A stretch of 64,000 bases of DNA from NCBI GenBank assembly GCA_964450305.1, contig CAYVFB010000002.1, positions 1-64,000 on the forward strand. Reading direction: 5' to 3'. The stretch's first letter is position 1, and each line of letters opens with the position of its first letter. The notes beneath the pieces were generated by a model, which was not told the origin of the DNA, did no database searches, and worked only from the letters and a program-made list of their open reading frames with translations. This DNA is from JAAYJG01 sp964450305 (lineage in GTDB: Bacteria > Bacillota > Clostridia > DSM-8532). Both the position numbers and the translations under genes were made by a program. Positions 8,163-16,580 of this stretch are shown here, one piece after another.

Positions 8163-8345
8163 GGTACCTCCTGTTTTTTCTCTGTGGTAACAACCAGCTG
8201 ACCGTTCGGAAAAGCTCGTTCACTCAAAAACCATTGGTGCTTATGGCTGGTAAGCAGCTTTCCTGTGTGCATAAAAAACATGTGCACACTATTTTATCCG
8301 TTCCGGACTCTACAGGTCCGGATGTCTTGTCCCTGGTTTGATTTA

Positions 8346-8373
8346 ATTCTATGCGTGTGCGAAGTAAATATGA
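8346..8373 (-). promoter_or_regulatory. Sigma-E type promoter of the spoIIIA operon
   Basis: On the minus strand TCATATT (8373-8367), 13 bases, then CATAGAAT (8353-8346). This is one base off the sigma-E -10 consensus CATACAAT and a full match to the -35 core ATATT. It would start a leader of about 175 bases. The leader carries a perfect 7-bp hairpin (TCCGGAC / GTCCGGA, 8302-8308 with 8316-8322) and a second inverted repeat (GTGTGCA / TGCACAC, about 8265-8289). Known for this operon in Bacillus: sigma-E control. Confidence 0.7.
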
Positions 8374-8511
8374 CTGGTTTACCCGGAAGAATTGAAGCTT
8401 TGAAAGCGAAGGAGCAAAACGAAGAGTTCTGCTTTAAAAATTGCACGTTTTTCAGCCCTTGGCTGAAAATACGTTAAGAGGTGGGGCGGGGGCCCATCTG
8501 GGCTTCGTTAT

Positions 8512-8542
8512 AAAAAAAGCGAGAGGTTCACGAACCTCTCGC
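8512..8542 (-). terminator. efp terminator
   Basis: GCGAGAGGTT / AACCTCTCGC (8519-8528 with 8533-8542), a perfect 10-bp stem. On the minus strand it is followed by seven Ts (A-tract 8512-8518). It closes the aroQ-peptidase-efp unit before the spoIIIA promoter. Confidence 0.9.
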
Positions 8543-8713
8543 CATCATCACGACATGATTTATTGCATAGAATTTCATTACACGCTTCTGCAATGAAATC
8601 GATTATCTATTCATCTGAGTACAGTAATACCAGGCTTTATGACTTTCTTTACAAGCAAGCCTTCAGTTGGGCTGAAGCGGCTGGAAAGTACGCCGGTATA
8701 ACCCTTATCAGCG

Positions 8714-9271
8714 TTATACTCTTTCCATATATTCCCCGGTGCGGGTATCGATGCGGACAACATCCCCCTGGTTTACAAACAGAGGAACCTTAATTTGCGC
8801 GCCTGTTTCAACGATTGCAGGTTTTGATGCGCCCGTAGCCGTATCGCCTTTAAAGCCGGGTTCGGTTTCAATAATTTCAAGCTCGACAAAGGTAGGCGGT
8901 TCAATACCGATGACCTGTTCCTTGAAAAACAGGATCTTGCAGGTCATGTTTTCCTTCATGAACTCCATCGCATCCCCAAGGCTGCTGCCATTGATGGGAT
9001 TTTGCTCGAAGGTTTCCTCATCCATGAAATAGAACAAATCTCCGTCTTTATAAAGGTATTGCATATCCCTTTTGCTGATCTGCGCTTTTTCAAACTTGTC
9101 GGTAGGGTTGAACGAGCGTTCTACTGTAGCCCCTGTAATGGCGTTTCTGATCTTCGTGCGAACAAAGGCAGCACCCTTTCCCGGTTTAACATGCTGGAAC
9201 TCGATAACCTGAAAAACCTGCCCATCCATTTCAAATGTAATTCCATTTCTAAACTCACCGGCTGTAACCAT
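8714..9271 (-). CDS. efp: Translation elongation factor P
   Basis: 185-residue factor that rescues ribosomes stalled on polyproline. Three beta-barrel domains: an N-terminal KOW-like domain with the loop HVKPGKGAAFVRTKIRN whose lysine (about 32) is the tip residue, a middle OB domain (FEKAQISKRDMQYLYKDGDLFYFMD) and a C-terminal domain ending RIDTRTGEYMERV. The start is ATG 9271 (MVTAGEFRNG) with GAGAGG nine bases upstream; the longer frame adds 14 unconserved residues. It sits between the Xaa-Pro peptidase gene and spoIIIAA, a layout common in Firmicutes. Confidence 0.97.
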   Translation of the reverse strand: MVTAGEFRNGITFEMDGQVFQVIEFQHVKPGKGAAFVRTKIRNAITGATVERSFNPTDKFEKAQISKRDMQYLYKDGDLFYFMDEETFEQNPINGSSLGDAMEFMKENMTCKILFFKEQVIGIEPPTFVELEIIETEPGFKGDTATGASKPAIVETGAQIKVPLFVNQGDVVRIDTRTGEYMERV

Positions 9272-9538
9272 ATTCCCATCCCTCTCAAAACCAAATTTTA
9301 TTCCCGTTGCCATGGCAACGAAATCAGTTGCAACACAGAAAAAGTTTCACCGAAAACCCGACGCTTTAACAGCAAATACAAACCAATCGGTGAATATCGC
9401 TGTTTTTTGGTTTGTTTTACAGGCAATCCGGTTCATAAAAACCTGAAATATGCTTGATCTGTCCAATAATCTATGATAAATGATATACCGCACTTTGGCA
9501 AGGATAAATTTGGTGAATATGCGGGAAATGTTTTCGCA

Positions 9539-10612
9539 CTACAAAACCAACAATTCTTTTGTTGATTTCGTTAAAATTTTTGCCTCGCTCTCACCCAGCA
9601 CCACCATATCCTCTATCCGGACACCGCCCATGCCTTCAACATAAATCCCCGGCTCAACAGTGAAAACCATCCCTTTCTTCAGAACATCCTCACCTTTTGG
9701 TGAAACCCTGGGCATTTCATGAATCTCGATACCAACACCGTGTCCCAGGCCGTGGCCAAAGTGTTTTTCATAGCCTGCGCTGTCAATAATCTCTCTTGCT
9801 GTCCTGTCAAGCTGTGCACCCGTCATTCCTTCAGCTGCTTTATCCAGCGCTTCGGTTTGTGCCCGCAGAACAATGTCATAGATCTCCTTCAACTGCACGG
9901 AAGGGTTCCCCAAAAAAACCGTACGGGTCATATCGGAACAATAACCCCTGTAGATCGCCCCAAAATCCATCACGACAGCATCACCCGCCGCAAACTGCCG
10001 CATGCCGGCCACACCATGGGGCAGCGCGGACCTGGGTCCGGAGGCGACAATGGTTTCAAAGGAAACCCCGGAGGCACCCAACTTCTTCATTCTATATTCG
10101 AGTTCGAGAGCTGCTTCACATTCCCGAACACCCGGTTTCAAAACGGATAGTGTTTCCTGGAATGCCTTGTCTGCAATGTCGGCAGCCTTTTGTATCAGCA
10201 TTATTTCATCCGGATCCTTGATCATCCGAATACAGTTCAGACCAGCCTGAACATCCTTCAGCGTTTTCACTTTTTTCAGGCTTTTACGAAGCAGCTGAAC
10301 CTTTGAATATGAAATATCTTCCCCTTCAATGCCAAGGCTTTCAACCCCATTTTGGGTGCAAAGCAGGTTGAGCGTGTCGTTTACATCCTTATCATACTCA
10401 ATGACCTCGATGTCGGGAAAGGCCTGCTCTCCCGCCTGAGTGACATAACGAAAATCAACTACAAGGAAAGCGCTTTCACGCGTGACAAGGCACATTGATG
10501 TAGTGCCGGTAAAGCCGGTATAATAAAAGGTGTTGGGCCTGCTGCTGATGATAAGCCCGTTCAGTTCCTCTTCTTCAAGGATATTTCTTAATACTTCCAG
10601 TCTGTTATGCAT
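9539..10612 (-). CDS. pepP: Xaa-Pro aminopeptidase family protein (M24)
   Basis: 357-residue cytoplasmic metallopeptidase expected to release residues before proline. An N-terminal creatinase-like domain (about 1-125) precedes the pita-bread catalytic domain. The five metal ligands can be placed: D in VVMDFGA, D in CSDMTRT, H in FGHGLGHGVG, E in VEPGIY and E in GVRIEDM. The start is MHNRLEVLRN with AGGTGG upstream; the longer frame adds an unconserved 11-residue lead. The gene order aroQ - this gene - efp is the one found in Bacillus (yqhS-yqhT-efp). Confidence 0.92.
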   Translation of the reverse strand: MHNRLEVLRNILEEEELNGLIISSRPNTFYYTGFTGTTSMCLVTRESAFLVVDFRYVTQAGEQAFPDIEVIEYDKDVNDTLNLLCTQNGVESLGIEGEDISYSKVQLLRKSLKKVKTLKDVQAGLNCIRMIKDPDEIMLIQKAADIADKAFQETLSVLKPGVRECEAALELEYRMKKLGASGVSFETIVASGPRSALPHGVAGMRQFAAGDAVVMDFGAIYRGYCSDMTRTVFLGNPSVQLKEIYDIVLRAQTEALDKAAEGMTGAQLDRTAREIIDSAGYEKHFGHGLGHGVGIEIHEMPRVSPKGEDVLKKGMVFTVEPGIYVEGMGGVRIEDMVVLGESEAKILTKSTKELLVL

Positions 10613-10731
10613 AATCCACCTGTACCCTTCCAAACCCAAACACAAGCAACATAGACTCTACCGGGCAGAATTCCAATACCGTTGCGATAAGCCGGAGTGG
10701 GAACCTTTTTGAGAAACCGCATACAGTGGCT

Positions 10732-11166
10732 TTACAGGGTATGGAGGACATATAACGCAGCGAGGTAGCTTTTAAAGCCAAACCCACTGATCTGCCCGAT
10801 ACAAACAGGCGCGATCACTGAGCGGCTTCGGAACTCCTCCCGACTGTGAATGTTAGACATATGAACCTCGACCGTGCGGACCCCGGCAGCCTTGACAGCA
10901 TCCCTGATGGCATAACTGTAGTGCGTGAAAGCACCCGGGTTCAAAATGATGGCGTCCATCCCCTTTTCCATGGCCCGATGAATCGCATCAATAATTTCAC
11001 CCTCATGGTTGGACTGAAAAAACTCCAGTGTACAGTTCAATTGCAGCTTTTCAGCTTCCTTCCGGATGCTGTTTTCAAGATCAGCAAGGGTTTCGCCCCC
11101 ATAAATCTCTGGCTCCCTTTTTCCCAGGAGGTTCATATTCGCACCATTGATGACCAGAACCTTCAT
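10732..11166 (-). CDS. aroQ: 3-dehydroquinate dehydratase, type II
   Basis: 144-residue shikimate-pathway enzyme that dehydrates 3-dehydroquinate; a dodecamer in the family. Typical motifs are NGANMNLLGKREPEIYG with the catalytic lid Arg/Tyr, SNHEGEIIDAIH, LNPGAFTHYSYAIRDA and EVHMSNIHSREEFR (active-site His). Start ATG 11166 with GGAGGG six bases ahead. A longer frame adds 21 residues outside the family. Confidence 0.97.
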   Translation of the reverse strand: MKVLVINGANMNLLGKREPEIYGGETLADLENSIRKEAEKLQLNCTLEFFQSNHEGEIIDAIHRAMEKGMDAIILNPGAFTHYSYAIRDAVKAAGVRTVEVHMSNIHSREEFRSRSVIAPVCIGQISGFGFKSYLAALYVLHTL

Positions 11167-11238
11167 GATTATCCCTCCAGCATCGGATTTTTTACATAAT
11201 CCTATTCTGCACAAAAACGAAGCAAGCATTCAGGTATT

Positions 11239-11318
11239 GGTTTATCAAACGCTTTATATCCCTGCTTCATAGCGCATTTTCAGGTTTTGGGCTAAAAAAT
11301 GCGTTGCAGGGATAAACC
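11239..11318. other. Long composite hairpin between nfnB and aroQ
   Basis: Three nested inverted pairs: GGTTTATC / GATAAACC (11239-11246 with 11311-11318), ATCCCTGC / GCAGGGAT (11258-11265 with 11306-11313) and CGCATTTT / AAAATGCG (11273-11280 with 11296-11303). The first two overlap on the right arm and are alternatives. It lies six bases past the nfnB stop. No clean T-tract follows on the minus strand, so it may be an RNA 3'-end stabiliser or a weak terminator. Confidence 0.6.
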
Positions 11319-11323
11319 GGTTT

Positions 11324-12715
11324 CTACTTTGCCTTCAAATACGCATCAATGGCAGCCGCAGCCTTTTTCCCGGCACCCATGGCAAGAATAACGGTAGCAG
11401 CACCGGTGACGGCATCCCCCCCGGCATAAACCCCGATTTTGCTGGTAGCACCGGTTTGCTCTTCGGCAACAATACCGCCCCATTTCTGTGTTTCAAGCCC
11501 GGGCGTTGTTGACTTTATCAGAGGGTTCGGGCTTTGACCTATGGCAATGATCACCGTCTCAACATCGAGCACATGCTCGGAGCCTTTTTTGGCCACCGGC
11601 CTTCTCCTGCCGGACGCATCGGGTTCACCCAGCTCCATTTCCACGCATTCAATCCCTTTTACCCATCCGTCTTCAGTCCCGATGACCCGGGTGGGGTTTG
11701 TTAAAAGCCTGAAGATGATCCCCTCTTCCCTGGCATGATGAACCTCTTCGACCCTGGCCGGCATTTCAGCCTCTGATCTTCTGTAAACAATATAGACATT
11801 TTCAGCCCCAAGCCGTTTTGCGCTTCTGGCCGCATCCATCGCCACATTGCCACCACCGACCACCGCGACGTTTTTCCCAACCTTCACCGGTGTGTCTGTT
11901 TCGGGATAAAGGTAAGCCTTCATCAGGTTAATGCGGGTTAAGAACTCGTTCGCCGAGTAGACCCCGTTCAGGTTCTCACCGGGAATGTTCATGAAGCTTG
12001 GAAGCCCTGCCCCGCTGCCAATGAAAACCGCTTCAAAGCCCTCTTCGGTAAGCTCATCCACGGTAATCGACTTACCAATAACCATGTTTGTGATAATATC
12101 GACCCCCAGCTTGCGGACGGTATCAATTTCGCTTTGCACCAGAGACTTTGGCAGCCTGAATTCGGGGATGCCATACATCAGCACGCCCCCCGGTGTGTGA
12201 AAGGCTTCAAAAATGGTCACGTCATAACCCAGCTTTGCCAGGTCTCCCGCACAGGTTAACCCTGCCGGACCCGATCCGATCACCGCTACTTTTTTACTGT
12301 TTTTCTGAATTTCCTCTTGCGAAGGCTGCCGATTCGCCATATACCAGTCTGCGGCAAAACGCTCCAATCGCCCAATAGCAACAGGTTCACCCTTTTTTCC
12401 GCGTACGCACAGCTGCTCGCACTGGGATTCCTGCGGGCAAACCCTGCCGCAGATGGCGGGCAGGCTGTTGGTTTCCTTTATTTTTAAATAGGCTTCCTCA
12501 AATTTCCCTTCGGCTATCAGGCTAATAAACTCCGGAATCTTAACGTTGACCGGGCAGCCGCTCATGCATGGTTTCGTCTTACAGTCCAAACACCTTTTGG
12601 CTTCTTCTATGGCCATTTCTTCCGTATAACCGTGCGTAACCTCTTTGAAATTCTTATTTCTGACCTGTGGTTCCTGCTCGGGCATTGTAACCTTTTTTAA
12701 TGACATATTAGGCAT
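11324..12715 (-). CDS. nfnB: NfnB-type NADPH oxidoreductase (GltA-like, glutamate synthase small-subunit family)
   Basis: 463-residue flavoprotein. Cys42, 45, 50, 54 and Cys89, 93, 99, 103 frame two [4Fe-4S] clusters. An FAD-binding GSGPAG follows at 147-152, and a second dinucleotide site VVGGGNVAMDAARSAKRLGA lies near residue 290. With the overlapping upstream gene it forms the NfnAB complex, which links NADH and reduced ferredoxin to NADP reduction by electron bifurcation. Alone it could be called glutamate synthase small chain, but no large subunit is nearby and the NfnA-like partner overlaps it by 8 bases. Confidence 0.9.
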   Translation of the reverse strand: MPNMSLKKVTMPEQEPQVRNKNFKEVTHGYTEEMAIEEAKRCLDCKTKPCMSGCPVNVKIPEFISLIAEGKFEEAYLKIKETNSLPAICGRVCPQESQCEQLCVRGKKGEPVAIGRLERFAADWYMANRQPSQEEIQKNSKKVAVIGSGPAGLTCAGDLAKLGYDVTIFEAFHTPGGVLMYGIPEFRLPKSLVQSEIDTVRKLGVDIITNMVIGKSITVDELTEEGFEAVFIGSGAGLPSFMNIPGENLNGVYSANEFLTRINLMKAYLYPETDTPVKVGKNVAVVGGGNVAMDAARSAKRLGAENVYIVYRRSEAEMPARVEEVHHAREEGIIFRLLTNPTRVIGTEDGWVKGIECVEMELGEPDASGRRRPVAKKGSEHVLDVETVIIAIGQSPNPLIKSTTPGLETQKWGGIVAEEQTGATSKIGVYAGGDAVTGAATVILAMGAGKKAAAAIDAYLKAK

Positions 12716-13553
12716 TTCCCATCCCCCTCATCCTGCACTCATGTTCCTCGACGCTTCTTTTCTCTTCGGTTTTGTACATGGTCTGCCTTCTCATCGCTTC
12801 ATCAAAGTCCACTTCGTGGCCGTCAAAATCCGGGCCATCGACACAGGCAAACTTTGTTTTGCCGCCAACGGTCACACGGCAGCCTCCACACATTCCTGTA
12901 CCGTCTATCATTACGGGGTTCATGCTGACCACCGTTTTTATGCCGTACTGCCGGGTCAGGTTCGATACTACCTTCATCATGATCAAAGGCCCGATGGCAA
13001 TGACCAGATCGTATTGGTTGCCCTCTTCAATCAATTTTTTCAGGCAGTCGGTAACAAAGCCTTTATTACCGTTGGAACCATCATCGGTCATGATGAACAG
13101 CCTGGAGCTGACCTCTTTCATTTCCTTTTCCAAAATGATCAGCTCTTTATTTCTAAACCCGGTAATAGTATCTACCTCAGCACCCAAAGCATGCAGCTTT
13201 TTCGCCTGGGGGTAGGCAATTGCTGTGCCCAGCCCTCCACCGATCACCGCAACCTTTTTCACGTTATCAAAGTGGGAGGCTGTTCCCAGGGGGCCCACAA
13301 AATCAAGCAGATAATCACCTTCATTCAGTGTTCCGAGAAGTCTTGTGCTTTTCCCCACTTCCTGAAAAATGATGGTTACCGTGCCATTTTCACGGTCATA
13401 ATCGGCTATTGTTAACGGAATACGTTCTCCGTTTTCATTGATTCTAAAAATGATAAACTGGCCAGGTTCGGCCTTTCGCGCCACAAACGGTGCCTTGATC
13501 ACCATTTGTTTTACGTTTGGGCCCAATTCCTTTTTGCTCAGAATCTGAAACAT
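12708..13553 (-). CDS. nfnA: NfnA-type ferredoxin-NADP reductase subunit alpha
   Basis: 281-residue cytoplasmic flavoprotein of the PyrK/sulfide dehydrogenase type. An FAD-binding RIPLTIAD (about 44-51), the NAD site VIGGGLGTAIAYPQAKKL (about 103-120) and a C-terminal [2Fe-2S] motif MCGGCRVTVGG..FACVDGPDFDG are present. The start is MFQILSKKELGPNVKQM, matching the family, although AAAGGAG lies 12 bases upstream, a little far; a longer frame adds eight residues. Its stop overlaps the nfnB start by 8 bases, so the two are translated together. Confidence 0.9.
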   Translation of the reverse strand: MFQILSKKELGPNVKQMVIKAPFVARKAEPGQFIIFRINENGERIPLTIADYDRENGTVTIIFQEVGKSTRLLGTLNEGDYLLDFVGPLGTASHFDNVKKVAVIGGGLGTAIAYPQAKKLHALGAEVDTITGFRNKELIILEKEMKEVSSRLFIMTDDGSNGNKGFVTDCLKKLIEEGNQYDLVIAIGPLIMMKVVSNLTRQYGIKTVVSMNPVMIDGTGMCGGCRVTVGGKTKFACVDGPDFDGHEVDFDEAMRRQTMYKTEEKRSVEEHECRMRGMGNA

Positions 13554-13959
13554 AGCTTGATTCAACTCCTTTATCATACTTCCCGATTCGACACACTGAA
13601 TCAGAGAATCTCAAATTATCCCAAAACATCGGTTCAGTCTATCTATAACTGTACACAATTCTTGCGTCCATTTCAATATTGTTTTCAATACATCTTAATT
13701 TCTTGCAGAATCGAACATACAGGAAAATATTAACAGACGATGTTGGCACGTCAAACTTTGAGGTGAGCCAGAAGATTATGTGATTCGACTGTACAAACGT
13801 ATTCGAATGTTTTCACCGCATAAACGCATTCCGCTCTATAAGGATGCACGACATTACCAGAAAATCAAATATTGCATCCATAAGAACAAAATCAGAGGCT
13901 ATACTCATGAAATCTGTGATTTCGAGCATGCGATAAAAATTTACGACATTTATCCGAAA
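13554..13959. other. Non-coding stretch upstream of nfnA
   Basis: AT-rich. On the minus strand TTGAAA..TACAGT with 17 bases between can be seen around 13650-13680, a weak promoter candidate for nfnAB. A 73-codon plus-strand frame starting at GTG 13780 has its best ribosome binding site about 14 bases away, runs into the next gene and resembles nothing I know. I do not call it. Confidence 0.4.
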
Positions 13960-14208
13960 TTAACCGCCATTATTGCCCGAAACACCTTCTACAGGTGCTG
14001 AAGCAGGTGACGGCAGATCTGTAGTTTGTGGTTCAGGTGTCATTTCGTCAGTCGGTTCACCTGTACTTGTTCCTGTTGGTGCGATGGTGATAGTCGGCTC
14101 ATTGCGGTCTGGCTTATTCTTATCAAACTCTCTGTATGCAAAAATCAGAATCACCAGCAGTATTACCGGTATGATCAGCATTAAGACTTTGCTCCTGCTG
14201 TTTCTCAT
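13960..14208 (-). CDS. Small membrane-anchored protein with Thr/Pro-rich tail, unknown
   Basis: 82 residues from ATG 14208 (GGAGG 11 bases upstream, AAGG closer). A basic start (MRNSRSKV) is followed by one strong membrane helix (about 8-24), then an outside tail rich in Thr, Pro, Glu and Ser (PTITIAPTGTSTGEPTDEMTPEP) ending in GVSGNNGG. The build, a basic tail, one helix and a low-complexity stalk, is like the first 95 residues of the amidase at 1-580 but without a catalytic domain. It may be a truncated relic of such a protein or a genuine small membrane protein. Confidence 0.5.
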   Translation of the reverse strand: MRNSRSKVLMLIIPVILLVILIFAYREFDKNKPDRNEPTITIAPTGTSTGEPTDEMTPEPQTTDLPSPASAPVEGVSGNNGG

Positions 14209-14843
14209 CCTTGTCGTATCCTCCAAACAACCCCCGTTGATTCTTTGCCAGATTCAGTGAGGGTTTCAGTATTTTTCATATGGGTTGTTTCCCAGCCGTT
14301 CTTTTCGGTTCAAACAGCTCATGAGGGGTTATCGCTGCGGGCTGTTCTGAAAACTGATGAGGTTCCCTGCTCCCCATTGTTTTCAAGTGCATCATAGATT
14401 CTTTTGGACAACTGTCACATCCGCTGCAGCCTCCTGCGGCGGAGTGGGCTTCTCCAACGATTCTTGAGCCTCCTGCGGCGGACTGGGCACATCCAACAGT
14501 TCTTGAGCTTCCTGAGCCGGAATGAGCACCCCTCTAATCTCTAAGCTTGTTATTCAGGAATGACCGCGTCTTCCGGCGTATGGGTTTGTACCCCGGTAAC
14601 AGCATTTCCTGCAGAGGGATTTACAGAGGAACCTGTCCCTCCTGTAACTGGGTCATTGACTAATAAATTATAACTGCTTTGCTTGAATTAGTCCAGTACT
14701 GGAAGCATTCACAGACGATTTATCTCTGGGGATTTCCCAGCTTGCCTCCCTTTCCACCTTTATTTAACATATCTATATTATTTATTATATTTTAACCGAT
14801 ATTTAAATTAGTTAGTTATTTTTTGTTATTTCCGGAGGTGCTT
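14209..14843. other. Largely non-coding stretch with relic coding sequence
   Basis: 635 bases between a minus-strand small gene and the plus-strand regulator. Two short open minus-strand pieces with protein-like composition lie in it. One is a 45-codon frame at 14392-14529. The other is an open stretch at about 14560-14690 reading Gly/Thr/Asn-rich protein (NDPVTGGTGSSVNPSAGN) but without a start codon. They look like debris of a low-complexity surface protein. Bases 14760-14820 are very AT-rich and probably hold the promoter of the two-component genes. Confidence 0.45.
14392..14529 (-). pseudogene. Relic or short ORF with 13-residue repeats
   Basis: Frame from GTG 14529 (AGAGGG directly upstream) to TGA 14392, 45 residues. 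The middle is a 39-base tandem repeat, 14430-14468 and 14469-14507 plus a partial copy to 14520. It encodes units of the form PPQEAQE-SL-EK-P-T. Repeats that keep frame hint at past coding. Too short and too simple to be called a gene with confidence. Confidence 0.3.
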
Positions 14844-15596
14844 ATGATTCATTTTGTCATCTGTGAAGACAACCCGAGCACAGGTTCCATCATCAAGGGC
14901 TTTATCAGTGAATATACAGCCTTGAAAAGTCTGGACTGCCGCATATACCTGTTTCAGAATCAGTTCGATAAGGTGATTGAATTTGCACAGGCTAACATCG
15001 GACATACCAATGTGTTTTTTCTGGATATCATTCTGAACCAGGAAAACCTCTCCGGATTTACTCTGGCCAGGCAAATTCGCAAAAAGGACATCATGGCCTA
15101 CCTCATCTTTATTTCCTCGCATCCTGAATTCAGTCTGAAAATCCTGCAGTACAAACTACGAGCCCTGGATTATATCTATAAACATGATGAAAACTTCCAG
15201 AAAAGAATTCTCGAATGTATTGACATCGTTCTGGATGAAACCACCCGGATGGAGGGTAAGGACAGTACACAGCTGATCACGCTGAAGGGAACAAACAGCA
15301 TCCATTCGGTGCGGCTTAATGACATCATGTATATTGAAACGAGGCCAGGCTCAAGGCTTCTTCATTGCACTCTGAAGGATGGCGCGGTGCTGGCCTTCCA
15401 TGATACCTTGAAAAACGTGATAAAGAGCCTGGACGGTCACTTTTATCGTTGTCACCGATCCTACATTGTGAATATTCGTCAGATCCGCAAGCTTGAAAAC
15501 GAGAAGCAGTATTATTCTGTCACCATGAATGACGGGAAGGTTTGCGATATTTCAAAACCAAACTGGAAAGAGCTGATCAGTCGTGTTAAAGTTTGA
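14844..15596 (+). CDS. LytTR-family response regulator
   Basis: 250-residue DNA-binding regulator of the AgrA/ComE type. The N-terminal receiver domain has the acidic pair in VICEDN (8-9) and the phospho-acceptor Asp61 in FFLDIIL. The C-terminal LytTR domain (about 145-248) includes IHSVRLNDIMYIETRPGSR and FYRCHRSYIVNIRQIRKLENE. Start ATG 14844 follows GGAGGTG at four to five bases; the longer frame adds seven residues. It overlaps the sensor kinase start by 14 bases. The target is unknown; the MFS gene just downstream is the nearest candidate. Confidence 0.93.
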   Translation: MIHFVICEDNPSTGSIIKGFISEYTALKSLDCRIYLFQNQFDKVIEFAQANIGHTNVFFLDIILNQENLSGFTLARQIRKKDIMAYLIFISSHPEFSLKILQYKLRALDYIYKHDENFQKRILECIDIVLDETTRMEGKDSTQLITLKGTNSIHSVRLNDIMYIETRPGSRLLHCTLKDGAVLAFHDTLKNVIKSLDGHFYRCHRSYIVNIRQIRKLENEKQYYSVTMNDGKVCDISKPNWKELISRVKV

Positions 15597-16422
15597 ATGG
15601 CGTATACCTGTGCTGCAGGTAGTTTTTGAAAACACAGGAATGTTCGTACCGGACAACGAGTTACTAAGTAAAGAATTGCTGTTATATCTTTGTCCTCTTG
15701 CAGGCCTGTTATTCCTGACGATTTTTCTGATATGCCTTTATATTGCACTAAACAGGCACAAAAAACTATTAGAGCTGCAGAACAAGCAATATGAGCAGCT
15801 GATTGAGTATACCGGAATTATTGAGGACCTTTATGAAGATATCCGAAATCAGAAGCATGACTTCATGAATATCCTGTTTTCCATCAAGGGTTATGTAGAA
15901 GGTGAACAATGGGAAGAGTTTAACAGCTTATACCGTTCGTTCCTGAAGGAAAATGATGAATCAGCGCCTAAAAACTTCCTTTTACCTCTGAAACGTATCC
16001 ACGATCCAGGGGTGAAGTGTATTCTGGGACATAAACTGAATCAGGCGGTAACCATGGGGATCATGGTGCAGTTGTATGTTTTTACGCCCATGGAATTTCA
16101 GCAAACAGATCCCCTTGCTTTGTGCAGACTAATTGGTATATTAACCGATAACGCCATTGAAGCTGCGGCTGAATCCCGTGAGAAAGAACTGCATATCGTC
16201 ATGGACTGTGACGAAACCTTTACATCTGTCATTATTTCAAACACTTATGATGTAAAGCCTGATATTACAAACCTGTACAAGCGGGGGTATTCCACAAAAG
16301 GAGCCCACAGGGGTGTAGGATTATACAATGTGAAGCAGATCCTGTCCCATTATCCATCCATAGCTTTAAAAACAACCGTGGAGAACAATATGTTTTTTCA
16401 GGAGCTGAATATCAGTCAGTAG
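15583..16422 (+). CDS. GHKL-type sensor histidine kinase
   Basis: 279 residues starting at GTG. It has only one clear membrane segment (about 34-56), far fewer than the six or so of AgrC, so it probably senses through a short outer N-terminus or a partner. The phospho-acceptor His92 is in RNQKHDFMN, the ATPase N-box is GILTDNAIEAA, and the G-box is HRGVGLYNVKQIL. This is the SpoOB-like HATPase_c_5 class that partners LytTR regulators. The gene overlaps the regulator. No agrB or agrD peptide genes are present nearby. Confidence 0.9.
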   Translation: MLKFEWRIPVLQVVFENTGMFVPDNELLSKELLLYLCPLAGLLFLTIFLICLYIALNRHKKLLELQNKQYEQLIEYTGIIEDLYEDIRNQKHDFMNILFSIKGYVEGEQWEEFNSLYRSFLKENDESAPKNFLLPLKRIHDPGVKCILGHKLNQAVTMGIMVQLYVFTPMEFQQTDPLALCRLIGILTDNAIEAAAESREKELHIVMDCDETFTSVIISNTYDVKPDITNLYKRGYSTKGAHRGVGLYNVKQILSHYPSIALKTTVENNMFFQELNISQ

Positions 16423-16580
16423 GGTCCCGGATTGTGATAAAAAGCATTCTTTTTAAACTGATGCTATTTTTCTTTTTTGAACCTGTAACCAGAGGGTATA
16501 TTATAATGTAAAGGATTTTACTACGTATAAAATCCAACACTCAAATATCTTCTTTATATTTTGCATCAGGGGGACGTTTC

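Noticed and set aside
11324..12715. Glutamate synthase small subunit in nitrogen assimilation
   Set aside because: No large subunit nearby, and the overlapping NfnA-like partner makes the NfnAB complex the better reading.
13780..14001. 73-codon plus-strand frame starting at GTG
   Set aside because: Ribosome binding site too far, overlaps the opposite-strand small gene, no recognisable family.
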